A DNA stretch of 54,570 bases from Geoalkalibacter sp. (lineage in GTDB: Bacteria > Desulfobacterota > Desulfuromonadia > Desulfuromonadales > Geoalkalibacteraceae), in the NCBI RefSeq assembly GCF_030604225.1, contig NZ_JAUVWH010000003.1, positions 1-54,570 of the forward strand. Direction: 5' to 3'. The translations under genes and the position numbers were made by a program. Within the stretch, counting starts at the first letter, position 1. Each line of letters starts with the position of its first letter. The notes beneath the pieces are model-generated. The model worked only from the letters and a program-made list of their open reading frames with translations, was not told where the DNA came from and made no database searches. Positions 1 through 8,893 of the stretch are shown here, one piece after another.

Positions 1-781
1 CGCCCATCTTGAGCATGATGCTCGCCAGGATCACGCTGCCCGCGGTGGGCGCCTCGACGTGGGCGGCGGGCAACCAGGTGTGCAGGGGGAACATGGGCAC
101 CTTGACGGCGAAGGCCAGGGTGCAGCCGAGGAAGATCCACGCCTGGAAGGCAAAGGCGTAGGGCTGGCCCATCAACTCGGGGATGAAGAAGCTGCCGGTC
201 TGCACGTAGAGGGCGATGATGGAGGCAAGAAAGAAAATGCTGCCGGCGAAGGTGTAGAGAAAATATTTGATGGAGGCGTAGTCCTTGCGCGGCCCGCCCC
301 AGATGGCGATCACCAGGTACATGGGAATCAGCATCGCTTCCCAGAACAGGAAGAACAGCAGGGTGTTGAGGCTCACGAACACCCCGATCATGGCGGTCTC
401 GATGACCAGCAGCACGAAGATGAATTCCTTCATGCGCTCCTTGATGTAGCTCCAGGAGCAGAGCACGCACAGGGGCATGACGAAGGTGGTGAGCAAGACC
501 AGCAGCACGCTGATGCCGTCGACCCCGACCACGTAGTCGAGGCCCAGGGCCGGCAGCCAGTGGCGCAGCTCGACGAACTGATACTGGGCGGTCGTGGCAT
601 CGAAGCGCGTGTAGAGGGGCAGCGAGGCCAGGGCCGTCAGCAGCGTCACCGCCAGGCCCCAGAGCAGAAGCGCCCGGTCGCTGTTGAACAAAAGGGTCAA
701 CACCGCCCCGATCAGCGGCAGCAGCAGCAGCACCGAAATGATGGGATAGCCCAGGTCGTTGAAGATCAGATACTGTTCCAC
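1..781 (-). CDS. nuoM: NADH-quinone oxidoreductase subunit M (partial, C-terminus outside window)
   Basis: Proton-pumping antiporter-like subunit of respiratory complex I in the inner membrane. The visible 260 residues run from the start codon to a stretch ending AAHVEAPTAGSVILASIMLK, the signature around the conserved transmembrane helix of NuoM. Several hydrophobic segments precede it, including one with FWEAMLIPMYLVIAIWGG, typical of NuoM. The start is a GTG at 781 (protein begins MEQYLIFNDLGYP), with GGAAG six bases upstream. It follows the 587-residue MrpD-like gene on the same strand, but the gap of about 130 bases holds a palindromic repeat, unlike the overlapping junctions elsewhere in the operon. 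The 3' part and any nuoN lie beyond base 1. Identity is firm for NuoM rather than NuoL or NuoN. Confidence 0.93.
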   Translation of the reverse strand, partial: MEQYLIFNDLGYPIISVLLLLPLIGAVLTLLFNSDRALLLWGLAVTLLTALASLPLYTRFDATTAQYQFVELRHWLPALGLDYVVGVDGISVLLVLLTTFVMPLCVLCSWSYIKERMKEFIFVLLVIETAMIGVFVSLNTLLFFLFWEAMLIPMYLVIAIWGGPRKDYASIKYFLYTFAGSIFFLASIIALYVQTGSFFIPELMGQPYAFAFQAWIFLGCTLAFAVKVPMFPLHTWLPAAHVEAPTAGSVILASIMLKMG

Positions 782-816
782 GATGCTTCCTTCGTCGGTC
801 GATGGGGGACGACCCC

Positions 817-890
817 GGGCGCACATCGGTGCGACCCTACGGGTCATACGAACCGGTTGCCAAATCGTAGGGGCGCACCGATGTGCGCCC
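817..890. repeat. Palindromic intergenic repeat between nuoM and the MrpD-like gene
   Basis: Two 24-base arms at 817-840 and 867-890 are inverted copies with a single mismatch. Each arm contains its own small palindrome, GCGCAC-CGAT-GTGCGC in the right arm. The right arm begins GTAGGGGCG, the same opening as the repeat at 41100. The position inside a polar operon suggests a REP-like element that can fold in mRNA. This is seen directly; any role in mRNA stability or attenuation is inference. Confidence 0.8.
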
Positions 891-910
891 GGTTTTCACG
901 ATTTCGTCGC

Positions 911-2674
911 CTAAATCAAAACCACCACCAGCAGCACCGCCAGCAGGGCCACGACCGCCCCACCGATGTAGTGCTGGATGCGTCCCGTCTGCAGCCGGCG
1001 CAGGCGGTCGCCGCCGTCCACCACGCCGCGCGCGGCGCCGTCGATGGTCCAGTCGATGCCTTCCTTGTCAAACCAGGAGAAGGCGCGCGCCGCCGCCATG
1101 GTGAAGCGTGTGCCGATGGTGCGATAGACGTTGCTCACCCATTCGTTGACCGCCACCACCGGCCCGGCGGCAAAGCCGAGGAAGCGCAGCGACCCCTTGC
1201 GGTAGAACCAGTCGAGATCCAGGTTGGACACGTCGTGGGGCTTGAGGTACTTGACCATCAGGTAAAAGCCCAGGCCGGTGAAACCGAAGATCTGGAAGGT
1301 TTCCGAGAGGTGGTAGGCGGTGTAGGGGTGGTACTCCACCGGGTAGGGCAGCATGCTGTAGAGCGCCCCGGGAAACACGCCGAGAAAGATGCAGACGAAG
1401 GCCGCCATGGCCATGGCCAGCTGCATGTTCCAGGGGGCTTCCTTGGCCTCGACGCCGGAATCGCGGCCGAACCAGATGAAGTAGGGCAGTTTGATGCCGA
1501 CGGAGAGAAAGGTCCCGACCCCGGCCAGGGTGAGCATCACCAGCAGGATGATCTGATGATTGTTGCCCGCCGCCGCGACGATCATGGACTTGCTGATAAA
1601 GCCGCTGGTCAGGGGGAAACCGGAAATGGCGATGCCGCCGATGACCGTGAAGAACATGGTCCAGGGCATGTGCTTGTAGAGTCCGCCGAGCTCACTCAGT
1701 TTGGAGCGCCCGGTCATCTCCAGCACCGCGCCGGCGCCCATGAAGAGCAGCGCCTTGTAGACGATGTGGGCGTAGGCGTGCGCGGCGGTGCCGTTGATGG
1801 CCATGGCGGTGCCGATGCCCACCCCGCACACCATGTAACCCACCTGACTGACCACGTGATAGGCGAGGATGCGCCGCGCGTCGTTTTCGATGACCGCGTA
1901 GGCGACGCCGTAAAGGGCCATGACCGCGCCGAGAATGGCCAGCACCTCGAAGCCGGGAAAGGCGCGCGCCAGGACATAAACGGCGGTCTTGGTGGTGAAG
2001 GCGCACATGAACACCGCGCCGGTCACGGTGGCCTCGGGATAGGCGTCGGGCAGCCAGGCGTGGATGGGCGGCACCGCGGCGTTGAGCATGAAGCCGATCA
2101 TCACCAGATACTCGGCCCAGCCCGCGCCCTCCTGGGTGAACATGCCGAAGGACAGGTCATGCCCGCTGTGGTAGAGCAGGAAAATCCCCGCGAGCAGCGC
2201 CAATCCCCCGGCGGTATGCACCAGCAGGTAGCGGTAGCCGGCCTCGATGGAGCGCTTCTTCTTGCGGTACCAAATGAGGAAGGTCGAGGCGAAGGCCATC
2301 AGTTCCCAGAAAATGAACAGGGTCAGGTAGTCGCCCGCCAGGGTCACGCCGAAGGAGCCCGCCACGTAGAGAAAGGCGGCGATGTGCTGGCCGCTTTCCT
2401 TGACCTGCAGGGCGAAGATGCTGCCCATGAGCGCCATCAGGGCGAAGACGTGCAAAAAGACGAAGGTCAGCCTGTCGACCCGCCCGAACTGCAAGTCGAA
2501 GCCGAGATATTCGACCAGGCCGAAGCTCTCGGGCAGAAAGTGAATGCGCGCCAGGGCGATGAGCGGGATCAGCACCAGCCACACCTTCATCACCCCCAGG
2601 CGCCGCGCCACGGGCATGAGGGCCGCGCCGAGGATGAACCAGCTCGCCGGATGCACGAACAGGCTAGCGGTCAT
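911..2674 (-). CDS. MrpD/NuoL-type proton antiporter subunit of the complex I operon, 587 aa
   Basis: Multi-helix membrane protein of the proton-conducting antiporter family (Pfam Proton_antipo_M). Family hallmarks visible: FIFWELMAFAS near residue 125 (conserved Glu), HAWLPDAYPEATVTGAVFM near 205 (conserved lysine/proline helix region), and SGFPLTSGFISKS near 360. The sequence resembles Mrp cation/proton antiporter subunit D more than canonical NuoL, and it lacks the long amphipathic C-terminal piston of NuoL. It has a cytosolic-looking region around 490-560 and a final hydrophobic helix. The start ATG at 2674 has a strong GAGGAGG site and overlaps the preceding small gene by 11 bases. Likely one of the ion-translocating subunits of this Nuo complex, although a separate Mrp-like function cannot be excluded. 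Confidence 0.85.
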   Translation of the reverse strand: MTASLFVHPASWFILGAALMPVARRLGVMKVWLVLIPLIALARIHFLPESFGLVEYLGFDLQFGRVDRLTFVFLHVFALMALMGSIFALQVKESGQHIAAFLYVAGSFGVTLAGDYLTLFIFWELMAFASTFLIWYRKKKRSIEAGYRYLLVHTAGGLALLAGIFLLYHSGHDLSFGMFTQEGAGWAEYLVMIGFMLNAAVPPIHAWLPDAYPEATVTGAVFMCAFTTKTAVYVLARAFPGFEVLAILGAVMALYGVAYAVIENDARRILAYHVVSQVGYMVCGVGIGTAMAINGTAAHAYAHIVYKALLFMGAGAVLEMTGRSKLSELGGLYKHMPWTMFFTVIGGIAISGFPLTSGFISKSMIVAAAGNNHQIILLVMLTLAGVGTFLSVGIKLPYFIWFGRDSGVEAKEAPWNMQLAMAMAAFVCIFLGVFPGALYSMLPYPVEYHPYTAYHLSETFQIFGFTGLGFYLMVKYLKPHDVSNLDLDWFYRKGSLRFLGFAAGPVVAVNEWVSNVYRTIGTRFTMAAARAFSWFDKEGIDWTIDGAARGVVDGGDRLRRLQTGRIQHYIGGAVVALLAVLLVVVLI

Positions 2675-2912
2675 GGTAATCCTCCTCGCGCTCCAGCCAC
2701 ACGTGGGACAATCCCTTGCAGACGATGATCATGCCCAGGCAGCCGAGCAGCCCGAACAGGGACCAGAAACCGATGATCTGATCACCGAAGAAATGGGGCT
2801 CGTGGCGGTGGATGAGAAAATCGAAGGCCACCGCGAACACCAGGAAGGCGAAGAACACCCCTTTGACAATGTGCGCGCGCTCGCGCAGATATCCGATCCA
2901 GCGTGCCATCAT
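2664..2912 (-). CDS. Small two-helix membrane protein in the nuo operon, 82 aa
   Basis: Not a recognised named family. The 82 residues contain two hydrophobic stretches, around 17-34 (VKGVFFAFLVFAVAFDFLI) and 46-66 (IIGFWSLFGLLGCLGMIIV), with charged ends, so a two-pass inner membrane protein is expected. The start overlaps the upstream antiporter stop as ATGA, and its 3' end overlaps the next antiporter by 11 bases, so it is translationally coupled between two MrpD-like subunits. That placement suggests an accessory or assembly subunit of the membrane arm, comparable in size and position to small Mrp subunits. This is inference from context only. Confidence 0.8.
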   Translation of the reverse strand: MMARWIGYLRERAHIVKGVFFAFLVFAVAFDFLIHRHEPHFFGDQIIGFWSLFGLLGCLGMIIVCKGLSHVWLEREEDYHDR

Positions 2913-4399
2913 GAGCCCACCATCAACTTGATCGTGTTCAAAAAGAGATCGGGCCAGATGCCGATCAGCACCGAAATCAGGCCGGTGATCAGCAGCGGCA
3001 CCACCATGAGCAGCACCAGCGGCTGCGTTTCAAGGCTGCCCGTCGCCTCGTCACCCGCCCGGGGCTTGCCGAAAAAAGCCTTGAAAAAGATCGGCGCGAA
3101 ATAGCCGGCGTTGAGCAGACTGCTGGCGAGGAGCACGCCAAGCAACACCATGCTGTTCACGTCCATGGCCCCCAGGGCCAGGTACCACTTGCTGACGAAG
3201 CCGCTCACCGGCGGGGCGCCGATCATGCTCAGGGACGCCAGGCCGAAGGCGATCATGGTCACCGGCATGCGCCAACCCAGCCCACCCAGTTCCTCGATGT
3301 CCTTCTTGCCCGAGGCGACGAAGATGGCGCCGGCGGCGAAGAACAGGGTGATCTTGGAAAAGGCGTGGTTGGCGATGTGCAGCAGACCGCCGGTAATCGC
3401 ATGGGGCGTGAGCATGGCCACGCCGAGCACGATATAGGAGAGCTGGCTGACCGTCGAATAGGCCAGCCGCGCCTTGAGGTTGGTCTGGGTGAGGGCGATG
3501 ACCGAGGCGGCAAGAATGGTGAAGGACACGAAATAGGCGGTGAACATCCCCATCCCGGTGACATCGAGCAGATCGACGCCGAACACCGAGAGCATCACCC
3601 GGCAGATGGAGAACACCCCGACCTTGACCACGACCACCGCGTGGAGCAGGGCGCTGACCGGCGTGGGCGCGACCATGGCGTCGGGCAGCCAGTTGTGCAG
3701 GGGCATGATGCCGGCCTTGGCGAACCCGAAAAGGCACAGCAGGTAGGCGACGATCACCAGCAGGCGGTCGGCCTCGGCGGGGAAGATGCCGCCGGCGATG
3801 CCCGCCATGTTGAAGTCCAGGGTGCCGGTGAGCACGTAGACCAGGGCCATGGCCGGCAGCAAGAAGGCCTTGGAGGTGAACATCAGGTAGATGATGTACT
3901 TGCGCGCCCCGGCGTAGCCCTCCTCGTCCTGATGGTGCATGACCAGGGGATAGGTGAAGATCGAAACGATCTCGTAGAACAGGTAGAGGGTGAACAGATT
4001 CGCGGAAAACGCCGCGCCCATGGCCGCGCCCACGGACACCGCGTAGCACACGTAGAAGCGCGTCTGGGCGTGCTCGTTGAGGCCGCGCATGTAGCCGATG
4101 CAGTAGACCGAGGCCAGAATCCACAGGAATGAGGCCGTGCCGGCGAAGATCAGCCCCAGGGGATCGAGATGGAAGCTGACGCTGATGCCCGGATAGAGGG
4201 TGATCAGCTGGTAGGCGTAGCCGCCCCCGGCAAGCACCTGCGGCGCCAGGTTGATCACCGCGAGAAAGGTCAGCACCGCGCCGCCGAAGGAGCAGGTCTC
4301 GCGCAGGTTGGGGTTGCGCCCCGTGGCCATGACGAGGGCAGCGGTCACCATGGGGATGAGGGTTGCCAGCAGGATCTTGGACGTGATCAATGGTTCCAT
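2909..4399 (-). CDS. MrpD/NuoN-type proton antiporter subunit of the complex I operon, 496 aa
   Basis: Second member of the proton-conducting antiporter family in this operon. Visible hallmarks: LYLFYEIVSIFTYPLVMH near residue 138 (conserved helix-5 Glu), GIMPLHNWLPDAMVAPTPVS near 232 with the conserved Lys/Trp/Leu/Pro region, VAYSTVSQLS-like ARLAYSTVSQLSYIVLGVAM near 310, and a PPVSGFVSKWYLALGAM segment near 395. About 14 hydrophobic segments cover the whole length. The start ATG at 4399 has AGGAC upstream and lies 16 bases after nuoK. It resembles the D subunit of Mrp antiporters and archaeal or bacterial Nuo variants more than NuoL. Expected to translocate ions as part of the membrane arm. 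Confidence 0.87.
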   Translation of the reverse strand: MEPLITSKILLATLIPMVTAALVMATGRNPNLRETCSFGGAVLTFLAVINLAPQVLAGGGYAYQLITLYPGISVSFHLDPLGLIFAGTASFLWILASVYCIGYMRGLNEHAQTRFYVCYAVSVGAAMGAAFSANLFTLYLFYEIVSIFTYPLVMHHQDEEGYAGARKYIIYLMFTSKAFLLPAMALVYVLTGTLDFNMAGIAGGIFPAEADRLLVIVAYLLCLFGFAKAGIMPLHNWLPDAMVAPTPVSALLHAVVVVKVGVFSICRVMLSVFGVDLLDVTGMGMFTAYFVSFTILAASVIALTQTNLKARLAYSTVSQLSYIVLGVAMLTPHAITGGLLHIANHAFSKITLFFAAGAIFVASGKKDIEELGGLGWRMPVTMIAFGLASLSMIGAPPVSGFVSKWYLALGAMDVNSMVLLGVLLASSLLNAGYFAPIFFKAFFGKPRAGDEATGSLETQPLVLLMVVPLLITGLISVLIGIWPDLFLNTIKLMVGS

Positions 4400-4415
4400 G
4401 GTTTCGTCCTGGAAA

Positions 4416-4733
4416 TTAGCCGCGCAAATCGTCGATGGCCTGGGGATCGACGCTGTGGAAGCGGCGATGCACGGCGATGACGAGACTGATGACGATGGCG
4501 GCCTCGGCCGCGGCGATGCCCATGATGAACAGGGTGAAGGCCTGACCGACGGCCGGATCCGGCGCGGTGAAGCGGTTGAAGGCCAAGAAGTTGACCCCGG
4601 CGCCGGCCAGCATCAGCTCGACGCTGATCAGCATGCCGATAAGGGTGCGATGGCGGATCATGCCGTAGAGGCCGACAAAGAGCAGAAACGCGCCGATGAC
4701 CAGATAGGTGGTGAGATTGTCGCTCGGCATCAT
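4416..4733 (-). CDS. nuoK: NADH-quinone oxidoreductase subunit K
   Basis: Three-helix membrane subunit of complex I, 105 aa, the usual length. Residues MLISVELMLAGAGVNFLAF carry the conserved membrane glutamate of NuoK, and FIMGIAAAEAAIVISLVIA carries the second one. The start ATG overlaps the nuoJ stop (ATGA), continuing the coupled translation seen across the operon. A second ATG lies three bases downstream and could equally serve. Confidence 0.95.
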   Translation of the reverse strand: MMPSDNLTTYLVIGAFLLFVGLYGMIRHRTLIGMLISVELMLAGAGVNFLAFNRFTAPDPAVGQAFTLFIMGIAAAEAAIVISLVIAVHRRFHSVDPQAIDDLRG

Positions 4734-5254
4734 GACGGAGTCTTCTCCTCGGGGCTGCGCGCGATGATGATGGCGCCGAGAATGGCGATCAGCAGGATTA
4801 CCGAAATGAGCTCGAAGGCCAGCACGAAACGATGCAGGAAACTCTCGCCGAGGTGCTGCATGGAAAAATCGCCGACGCGCTCGGCGGCAGCCGCCCAGCG
4901 GGTGCGGACCAGGGTCGCGGTGAGCAACACGAATCCCAGGCCGCAGGAGCCGGCGGCAAGCTGCCGATTATGCCCCGTCAAGCGCGGCTGGCCGGTCCGG
5001 GTCGGCGCCTGGCCGACCATGACGCCGAACACCAGCATGACGCACACCGCCCCGACGTAGATCAGCACCTGCATCATCGCCATGAACGGCGAGCCGAGAT
5101 GGAAGAAAAGCCCGGCGACGCCGATGAAGGCGACCGCCAGCCCCAGGACCGCGTGCATCAGCAGCCGCGCCCGCACCGTGAGCAAACCGCCGAAGAAAAT
5201 CAGCGCGATGAAGCCGAAGAAAATGCATTCGGCAAGATACCGGTAAACGATCAT
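4730..5254 (-). CDS. nuoJ: NADH-quinone oxidoreductase subunit J
   Basis: Membrane subunit of complex I, 174 aa, with five predicted helices. The start is placed at the ATG at 5254 (MIVYRYLAECIFFGFIALIF), which overlaps the nuoI stop as ATGA. An in-frame upstream extension is not hydrophobic and overlaps nuoI in another frame, so it is rejected. The segment MQVLIYVGAVCVMLVFGVMV is the highly conserved third helix of NuoJ, containing the pi-bulge region. The C-terminal part after residue 95 is hydrophilic, then one more helix, as in other NuoJ proteins. Confidence 0.94.
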   Translation of the reverse strand: MIVYRYLAECIFFGFIALIFFGGLLTVRARLLMHAVLGLAVAFIGVAGLFFHLGSPFMAMMQVLIYVGAVCVMLVFGVMVGQAPTRTGQPRLTGHNRQLAAGSCGLGFVLLTATLVRTRWAAAAERVGDFSMQHLGESFLHRFVLAFELISVILLIAILGAIIIARSPEEKTPS

Positions 5255-5694
5255 TTCTGCTCCTCCACCATGGCCAGCAGATCGTAGTGGAAGTCCTCGC
5301 GGCGAAAACCGACATGGCGGTATTCGTTGGAATAATCCAGCGCATCCGTCGGGCAGACCTCCACGCAAGTGCCGCACAGGCTACACTTGGTGAAATCGAG
5401 CCGGTAGCGCACCAGCACCAGGCCCTTGACCCCCTCGCGCTTCTCGCCCTGCAGGCCGATGCAGCCCGACGGGCACTCGCGCTCGCACATCTTGCAGGAA
5501 ATGCAGCGATGCTTCTCGGGCTTCTCCTCGTCGCGGACCAGAATGGTGTGACCCCGGTAGTTGGGCGAGATGGGGAGTCTCTCGCGGGGATACTGCACGG
5601 TCACCACCGGGCGAAAGAATTCGCGCAGGGTGATCATCATGCCGACGAGCAGGCTCTTGCCCCCCGTGAAGATCTGGGCGAAATAGTCTTTCAT
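5251..5694 (-). CDS. nuoI: NADH-quinone oxidoreductase subunit I (2x 4Fe-4S)
   Basis: Peripheral-arm subunit that carries clusters N6a and N6b and passes electrons towards NuoB. Two ferredoxin motifs are visible in the 147 residues: CISCKMCERECP near residue 64 and CSLCGTCVEVCP near 103. The N-terminal region contains FRPVVTVQYPRERLPISPNYRG, the usual NuoI lead-in. The start overlaps the nuoH stop as ATGA. It is on the short side for the family, with a brief C-terminal tail, but both cluster motifs are complete. Confidence 0.96.
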   Translation of the reverse strand: MKDYFAQIFTGGKSLLVGMMITLREFFRPVVTVQYPRERLPISPNYRGHTILVRDEEKPEKHRCISCKMCERECPSGCIGLQGEKREGVKGLVLVRYRLDFTKCSLCGTCVEVCPTDALDYSNEYRHVGFRREDFHYDLLAMVEEQK

Positions 5695-6683
5695 ATCTTG
5701 AGCACCACGGCGGTCACCAGGAGGTGAACCAGGGAAAAGGGGACCAGATATTTCCAGCAGAAATTCAGCAGCTGATCAAAGCGCACCCGCGGGAAGGTCC
5801 AGCGGATCCAGATCATGACGATGAGCAGAAAATACACCTTGAGGAAAAACCACAAGGCCGAGGTGTACTCGGCATAGGGCAGCGGCGGCCCGTGCCAGCC
5901 GCCGAGGAACAGAATGACGGTGAGCGAACAGGCGATGAACATGTAGGTGTATTCGGCCATGAAGAACAGGCTGAAACCCATGCCGCTGAACTCGGTCATG
6001 AAACCGGCGGTCAGTTCGCTCTCGGCCTCGGGCAGGTCGAAGGGCGCGCGGTTGGTCTCGGCCACGGTGGCGACGAAGAAGATGAGAAAGGCCACCGGCA
6101 TCACCAGGATGAACCAAAGGCCTTCCTGCGCGGCGACGATCCCTTTCAAGCTGAAGGTGTTGGTCACCAGGATGACCGAGAGCAACGTCAGCAGCATGGG
6201 GATTTCATAGGCGACGTTCTGCGCCACCGAACGCATGGCGCCCAGCAGGGAATACTTGTTGTTCGACCCCCAACCGGCGATGAGGATGGCGAGCACATTG
6301 ATCGCCACCACCGCCAGGATGAAGATCAGGCCGATGTCGAAATCGCGCCCCTGGAGCTTGGGACTGAAGGGGATCACCAGCAGGGGCAGCACCGCCGGGG
6401 CGAAGGACACGATGGGCGCGATGCGATAGAGCACCTTGTCCGCCTGGCGCGGAATCACCAACTGCTTGCCGACCAGCTTGACGCCGTCCACCGCCAGCTG
6501 CAGCAAGCCCTGCCAGCCTACCTCCATGGGGCCGGGGCGGCGCTGGAAGCGTCCGGCGAACTTGCGCTCCAGATAGCCCATGACCAGGGCATTGCCGAAA
6601 ACCACGACGATGGCGCAGATCGCCGCGAAGAGGATGCGCAGCAATTCGGGGGGCAGAAAGGAATCAGTCATCACGCCGCTCAC
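5691..6683 (-). CDS. nuoH: NADH-quinone oxidoreductase subunit H
   Basis: Membrane subunit forming the quinone chamber with NuoB and NuoD. Conserved segments visible: GYLERKFAGRFQRRPGPMEV near residue 36, GWGSNNKYSLLGAMRSVAQN near 137 and ATVAETNRAPFDLPEAESEL near 206, the charged loops that line the quinone site. About eight hydrophobic helices. The outer start is a GTG at 6683 that overlaps the nuoD stop. An ATG at 6671 (MTDSFLPPEL) with AGGTGAG upstream is an equally good start and would shorten the protein from 330 to 326 residues. It directly follows nuoD, where many operons have nuoE-F-G. Confidence 0.95.
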   Translation of the reverse strand: MSGVMTDSFLPPELLRILFAAICAIVVVFGNALVMGYLERKFAGRFQRRPGPMEVGWQGLLQLAVDGVKLVGKQLVIPRQADKVLYRIAPIVSFAPAVLPLLVIPFSPKLQGRDFDIGLIFILAVVAINVLAILIAGWGSNNKYSLLGAMRSVAQNVAYEIPMLLTLLSVILVTNTFSLKGIVAAQEGLWFILVMPVAFLIFFVATVAETNRAPFDLPEAESELTAGFMTEFSGMGFSLFFMAEYTYMFIACSLTVILFLGGWHGPPLPYAEYTSALWFFLKVYFLLIVMIWIRWTFPRVRFDQLLNFCWKYLVPFSLVHLLVTAVVLKI

Positions 6684-7792
6684 CTGTCAATCTCCGGAAT
6701 CACCAGGTCCAGGCTGCCCATGCAGGCGCAGAGGTCGGAGAGGAGCATCCCCCGGCAAACTTCGGGCAGAATGCTGAGGTTGGAAAAAGAGGGCACCCGG
6801 ATCTTCATGCGGTAGGGAACCTCGCTGCCGTCCGCCGTCAGGTGGTAGACCAGCTCGCCGCGGGGGGATTCCACGGCATAGGTGGCATCGCCCGCCGGCA
6901 GCTTGATCTTCTTGGGAACCTTGGCCAGAAACGGCCCCTCGGGCAGGCGGTCGAGGGCCTGTTCGAGAATGCGCAGGCTTTGCTCGATCTCGCGCACCCG
7001 CACCAGATAGGCGGCCAGGCAGTCGCCGCCGGTTTCCGTGGGGATTTCGAAATCAAAATCGGGATAGACCGAATAGGGCTCGGCGCGCCGGATGTCGTAG
7101 GCCACGCCGGTGCCGCGCAGCACCGGGCCGGTCAAACCGTAGCGCCGGGCGAGGTCGGGGGTGAACTCGCCGATGCCTTCGACGCGCTTGCGGAAGATGA
7201 TGTTGCCGGTCACCAGCTTGTCGTACATGGGCATGCGCGAACGCTGCCATTTGATGTACTCGCGGGTGCGTTCGATAAATTTGTCGTCGATGTCGCGCAC
7301 CACCCCGCCGACCCGCATGTAGCAGTAGGTCAGGCGCGATCCGGTGACATCCTCGAGGATGTCGAGGATTTTCTCGCGATCCTCGAAGGTGTACATGATG
7401 GGCGTGAAGGCGCCGAGGTCCAGAACCAGCACGCCGAGCCACAGCAGGTGGCTTTGCAGGCGGTTGAGTTCCGAGGTGATGACGCGGATGTATTCGGCGC
7501 GCGGCGTCGCCTCGATGCCCGCCAGACGCTCCACCACCCCGACATAGCCGTGGTTGTAGATGAGGGAGGCCAGATAGTCCATGCGCGCCGCGTTGGGCAG
7601 AAAGCCAGGCCAGGAGCGCGACTCGGCCATCTTTTCGTGCATGCGGTGGCCGTAGCCGAGCACCGGCTGCGGATCCATGACGTACTCGCCCTCCATTTCG
7701 AGGATGACGCGCAACACCCCGTGGGTACTCGGGTGCTGCGGCCCCATGTTGAGGACGTAACGATGCTCGCGAAATTCCGGCGTCGTGCTCAT
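6680..7792 (-). CDS. nuoD: NADH-quinone oxidoreductase subunit D
   Basis: The 49-kDa type subunit of complex I, homologous to the large subunit of NiFe hydrogenases, and part of the quinone-binding site. The N-terminus contains [22 protein letters not shown], the quinone-site histidine loop, followed by [21 protein letters not shown]. The C-terminus ends [29 protein letters not shown], the usual NuoD ending. At 370 residues it is a stand-alone NuoD, not fused to NuoC. The start ATG overlaps the nuoC stop. Confidence 0.96.
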   Translation of the reverse strand: MSTTPEFREHRYVLNMGPQHPSTHGVLRVILEMEGEYVMDPQPVLGYGHRMHEKMAESRSWPGFLPNAARMDYLASLIYNHGYVGVVERLAGIEATPRAEYIRVITSELNRLQSHLLWLGVLVLDLGAFTPIMYTFEDREKILDILEDVTGSRLTYCYMRVGGVVRDIDDKFIERTREYIKWQRSRMPMYDKLVTGNIIFRKRVEGIGEFTPDLARRYGLTGPVLRGTGVAYDIRRAEPYSVYPDFDFEIPTETGGDCLAAYLVRVREIEQSLRILEQALDRLPEGPFLAKVPKKIKLPAGDATYAVESPRGELVYHLTADGSEVPYRMKIRVPSFSNLSILPEVCRGMLLSDLCACMGSLDLVIPEIDR

Positions 7793-8307
7793 GCGCCCTC
7801 CTCCCCACCGGCGGGGGCCGGGGTTTTTTCGGCGACATCCGCTTCGGCGCGGGTCACCGCCGCGCGATCCTTGAGCCGCTCGTCTTTCTTGAGCAGCGGC
7901 TTGAGATCTTCCATGTCCTCGGCGAGCAGCAGCGGCTTGAGGTTGGGATGGCCGCGAAAGACCACGCCGAAGAAGTCCTTGGTTTCGCGCTCGTGCCAGT
8001 CGGCCCCCTGAAAGATATCCGAAATGGTCGGCAAGGAATGCTCGGCGTCCACGATGACGCGGGCGAGAATACGGCAGGCGAAGGCGTGGTTGGCGAACTG
8101 GTAGCTCACTTCGAGGGCGGGCTTGACGTGCAGACCGGAGACGAAACTCAGATAGAAATCGCCGCCGCGCAGCAGTTCGGCAAAGGGGCGCAGGCGCTCG
8201 GGCTCCAGCCAGACCTCCAGATGGTAGCCGCGCTGCCGGAAATCCACCTCCCGCACCTGTGCCGGCAGGCTTTGCAGGGCCGCGATGACGGAATCACGAG
8301 ATTCCAT
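7789..8307 (-). CDS. nuoC: NADH-quinone oxidoreductase subunit C
   Basis: The 30-kDa type subunit of the connecting module. In 172 residues the conserved core is visible around 95-130 ([37 protein letters not shown]), which contains the DxWxERExxDFFGxxFxGHP-type signature. The C-terminus is extended by a charged, low-complexity tail of about 35 residues rich in Lys, Glu and Ala, probably disordered. The start at 8307 lies four bases after the nuoB stop. Confidence 0.94.
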   Translation of the reverse strand: MESRDSVIAALQSLPAQVREVDFRQRGYHLEVWLEPERLRPFAELLRGGDFYLSFVSGLHVKPALEVSYQFANHAFACRILARVIVDAEHSLPTISDIFQGADWHERETKDFFGVVFRGHPNLKPLLLAEDMEDLKPLLKKDERLKDRAAVTRAEADVAEKTPAPAGGEEGA

Positions 8308-8311
8308 GGGG

Positions 8312-8893
8312 TCAGACTCCTTCGGGCATCTTGTTCATGGGAACGGGGAAGCGCTTGCCGGTGATCTTTTCCTGCAGCTTGAACAGCGCCTCGAAGAGCG
8401 TTTCGGGACGCGGCGGGCAGCCCGGCACGTAGACATCGACGGGAATGAGGCGATCGACCCCCTCGATGACGTTGTAGTTTTCCTCCACCGCGAAGGGCCC
8501 GCCCGAAATGGCGCAGTTGCCCAGGGCGATGACGTAGCGCGGCGCGGCCATCTGCTCATAGAGGGTCAGCACGGCGGGCGCCATCTTCTTGTTCACCGTC
8601 CCGGCGACGATCATCAGGTCGCACTGGCGCGGCGAGGGGCGAAACACCTCGGCGCCGAAACGCGCCAGGTCGTAGCGAGCCATGCCGGCGCTCATCATCT
8701 CAATGGCGCAGCAGGCCAGACCGAAAGTCATCGGCCACAGGGAATTGGCCCGGCAGAAATTGAGCAGCTTTTCCACCTGGGCGAATTGAACGACGGAACT
8801 GACCTCCTCGGGAGGATGACCGTCGAGCTCGCGGCGACGAGCCTCCTCGGTCTGGGTATGAACCCTCAGGAGATCTTTTTTCTCTTCGGCCAT
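8312..8893 (-). CDS. nuoB: NADH-quinone oxidoreductase subunit B (cluster N2)
   Basis: Carries the terminal 4Fe-4S cluster N2 that reduces quinone. The start is set at ATG 8893 ([19 protein letters not shown]), which has AGGAG seven bases upstream; the longer open frame upstream overlaps nuoA and has no family character. The 193 residues show [13 protein letters not shown] with the tandem cysteines of N2, then [10 protein letters not shown] and [11 protein letters not shown] with the other two ligands. The start lies 28 bases inside the end of nuoA. The charged N-terminal extension of about 35 residues is longer than in many NuoB proteins. Confidence 0.96.
   Translation of the reverse strand: MAEEKKDLLRVHTQTEEARRRELDGHPPEEVSSVVQFAQVEKLLNFCRANSLWPMTFGLACCAIEMMSAGMARYDLARFGAEVFRPSPRQCDLMIVAGTVNKKMAPAVLTLYEQMAAPRYVIALGNCAISGGPFAVEENYNVIEGVDRLIPVDVYVPGCPPRPETLFEALFKLQEKITGKRFPVPMNKMPEGV

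Noticed and set aside
59-2728. Very long open frame (889 codons) on the plus strand opposite the antiporter genes
   Set aside because: Composition rich in Gly, His, Gln, Arg and Asp with no domain or motif; a GC-rich mirror of the true minus-strand membrane genes.
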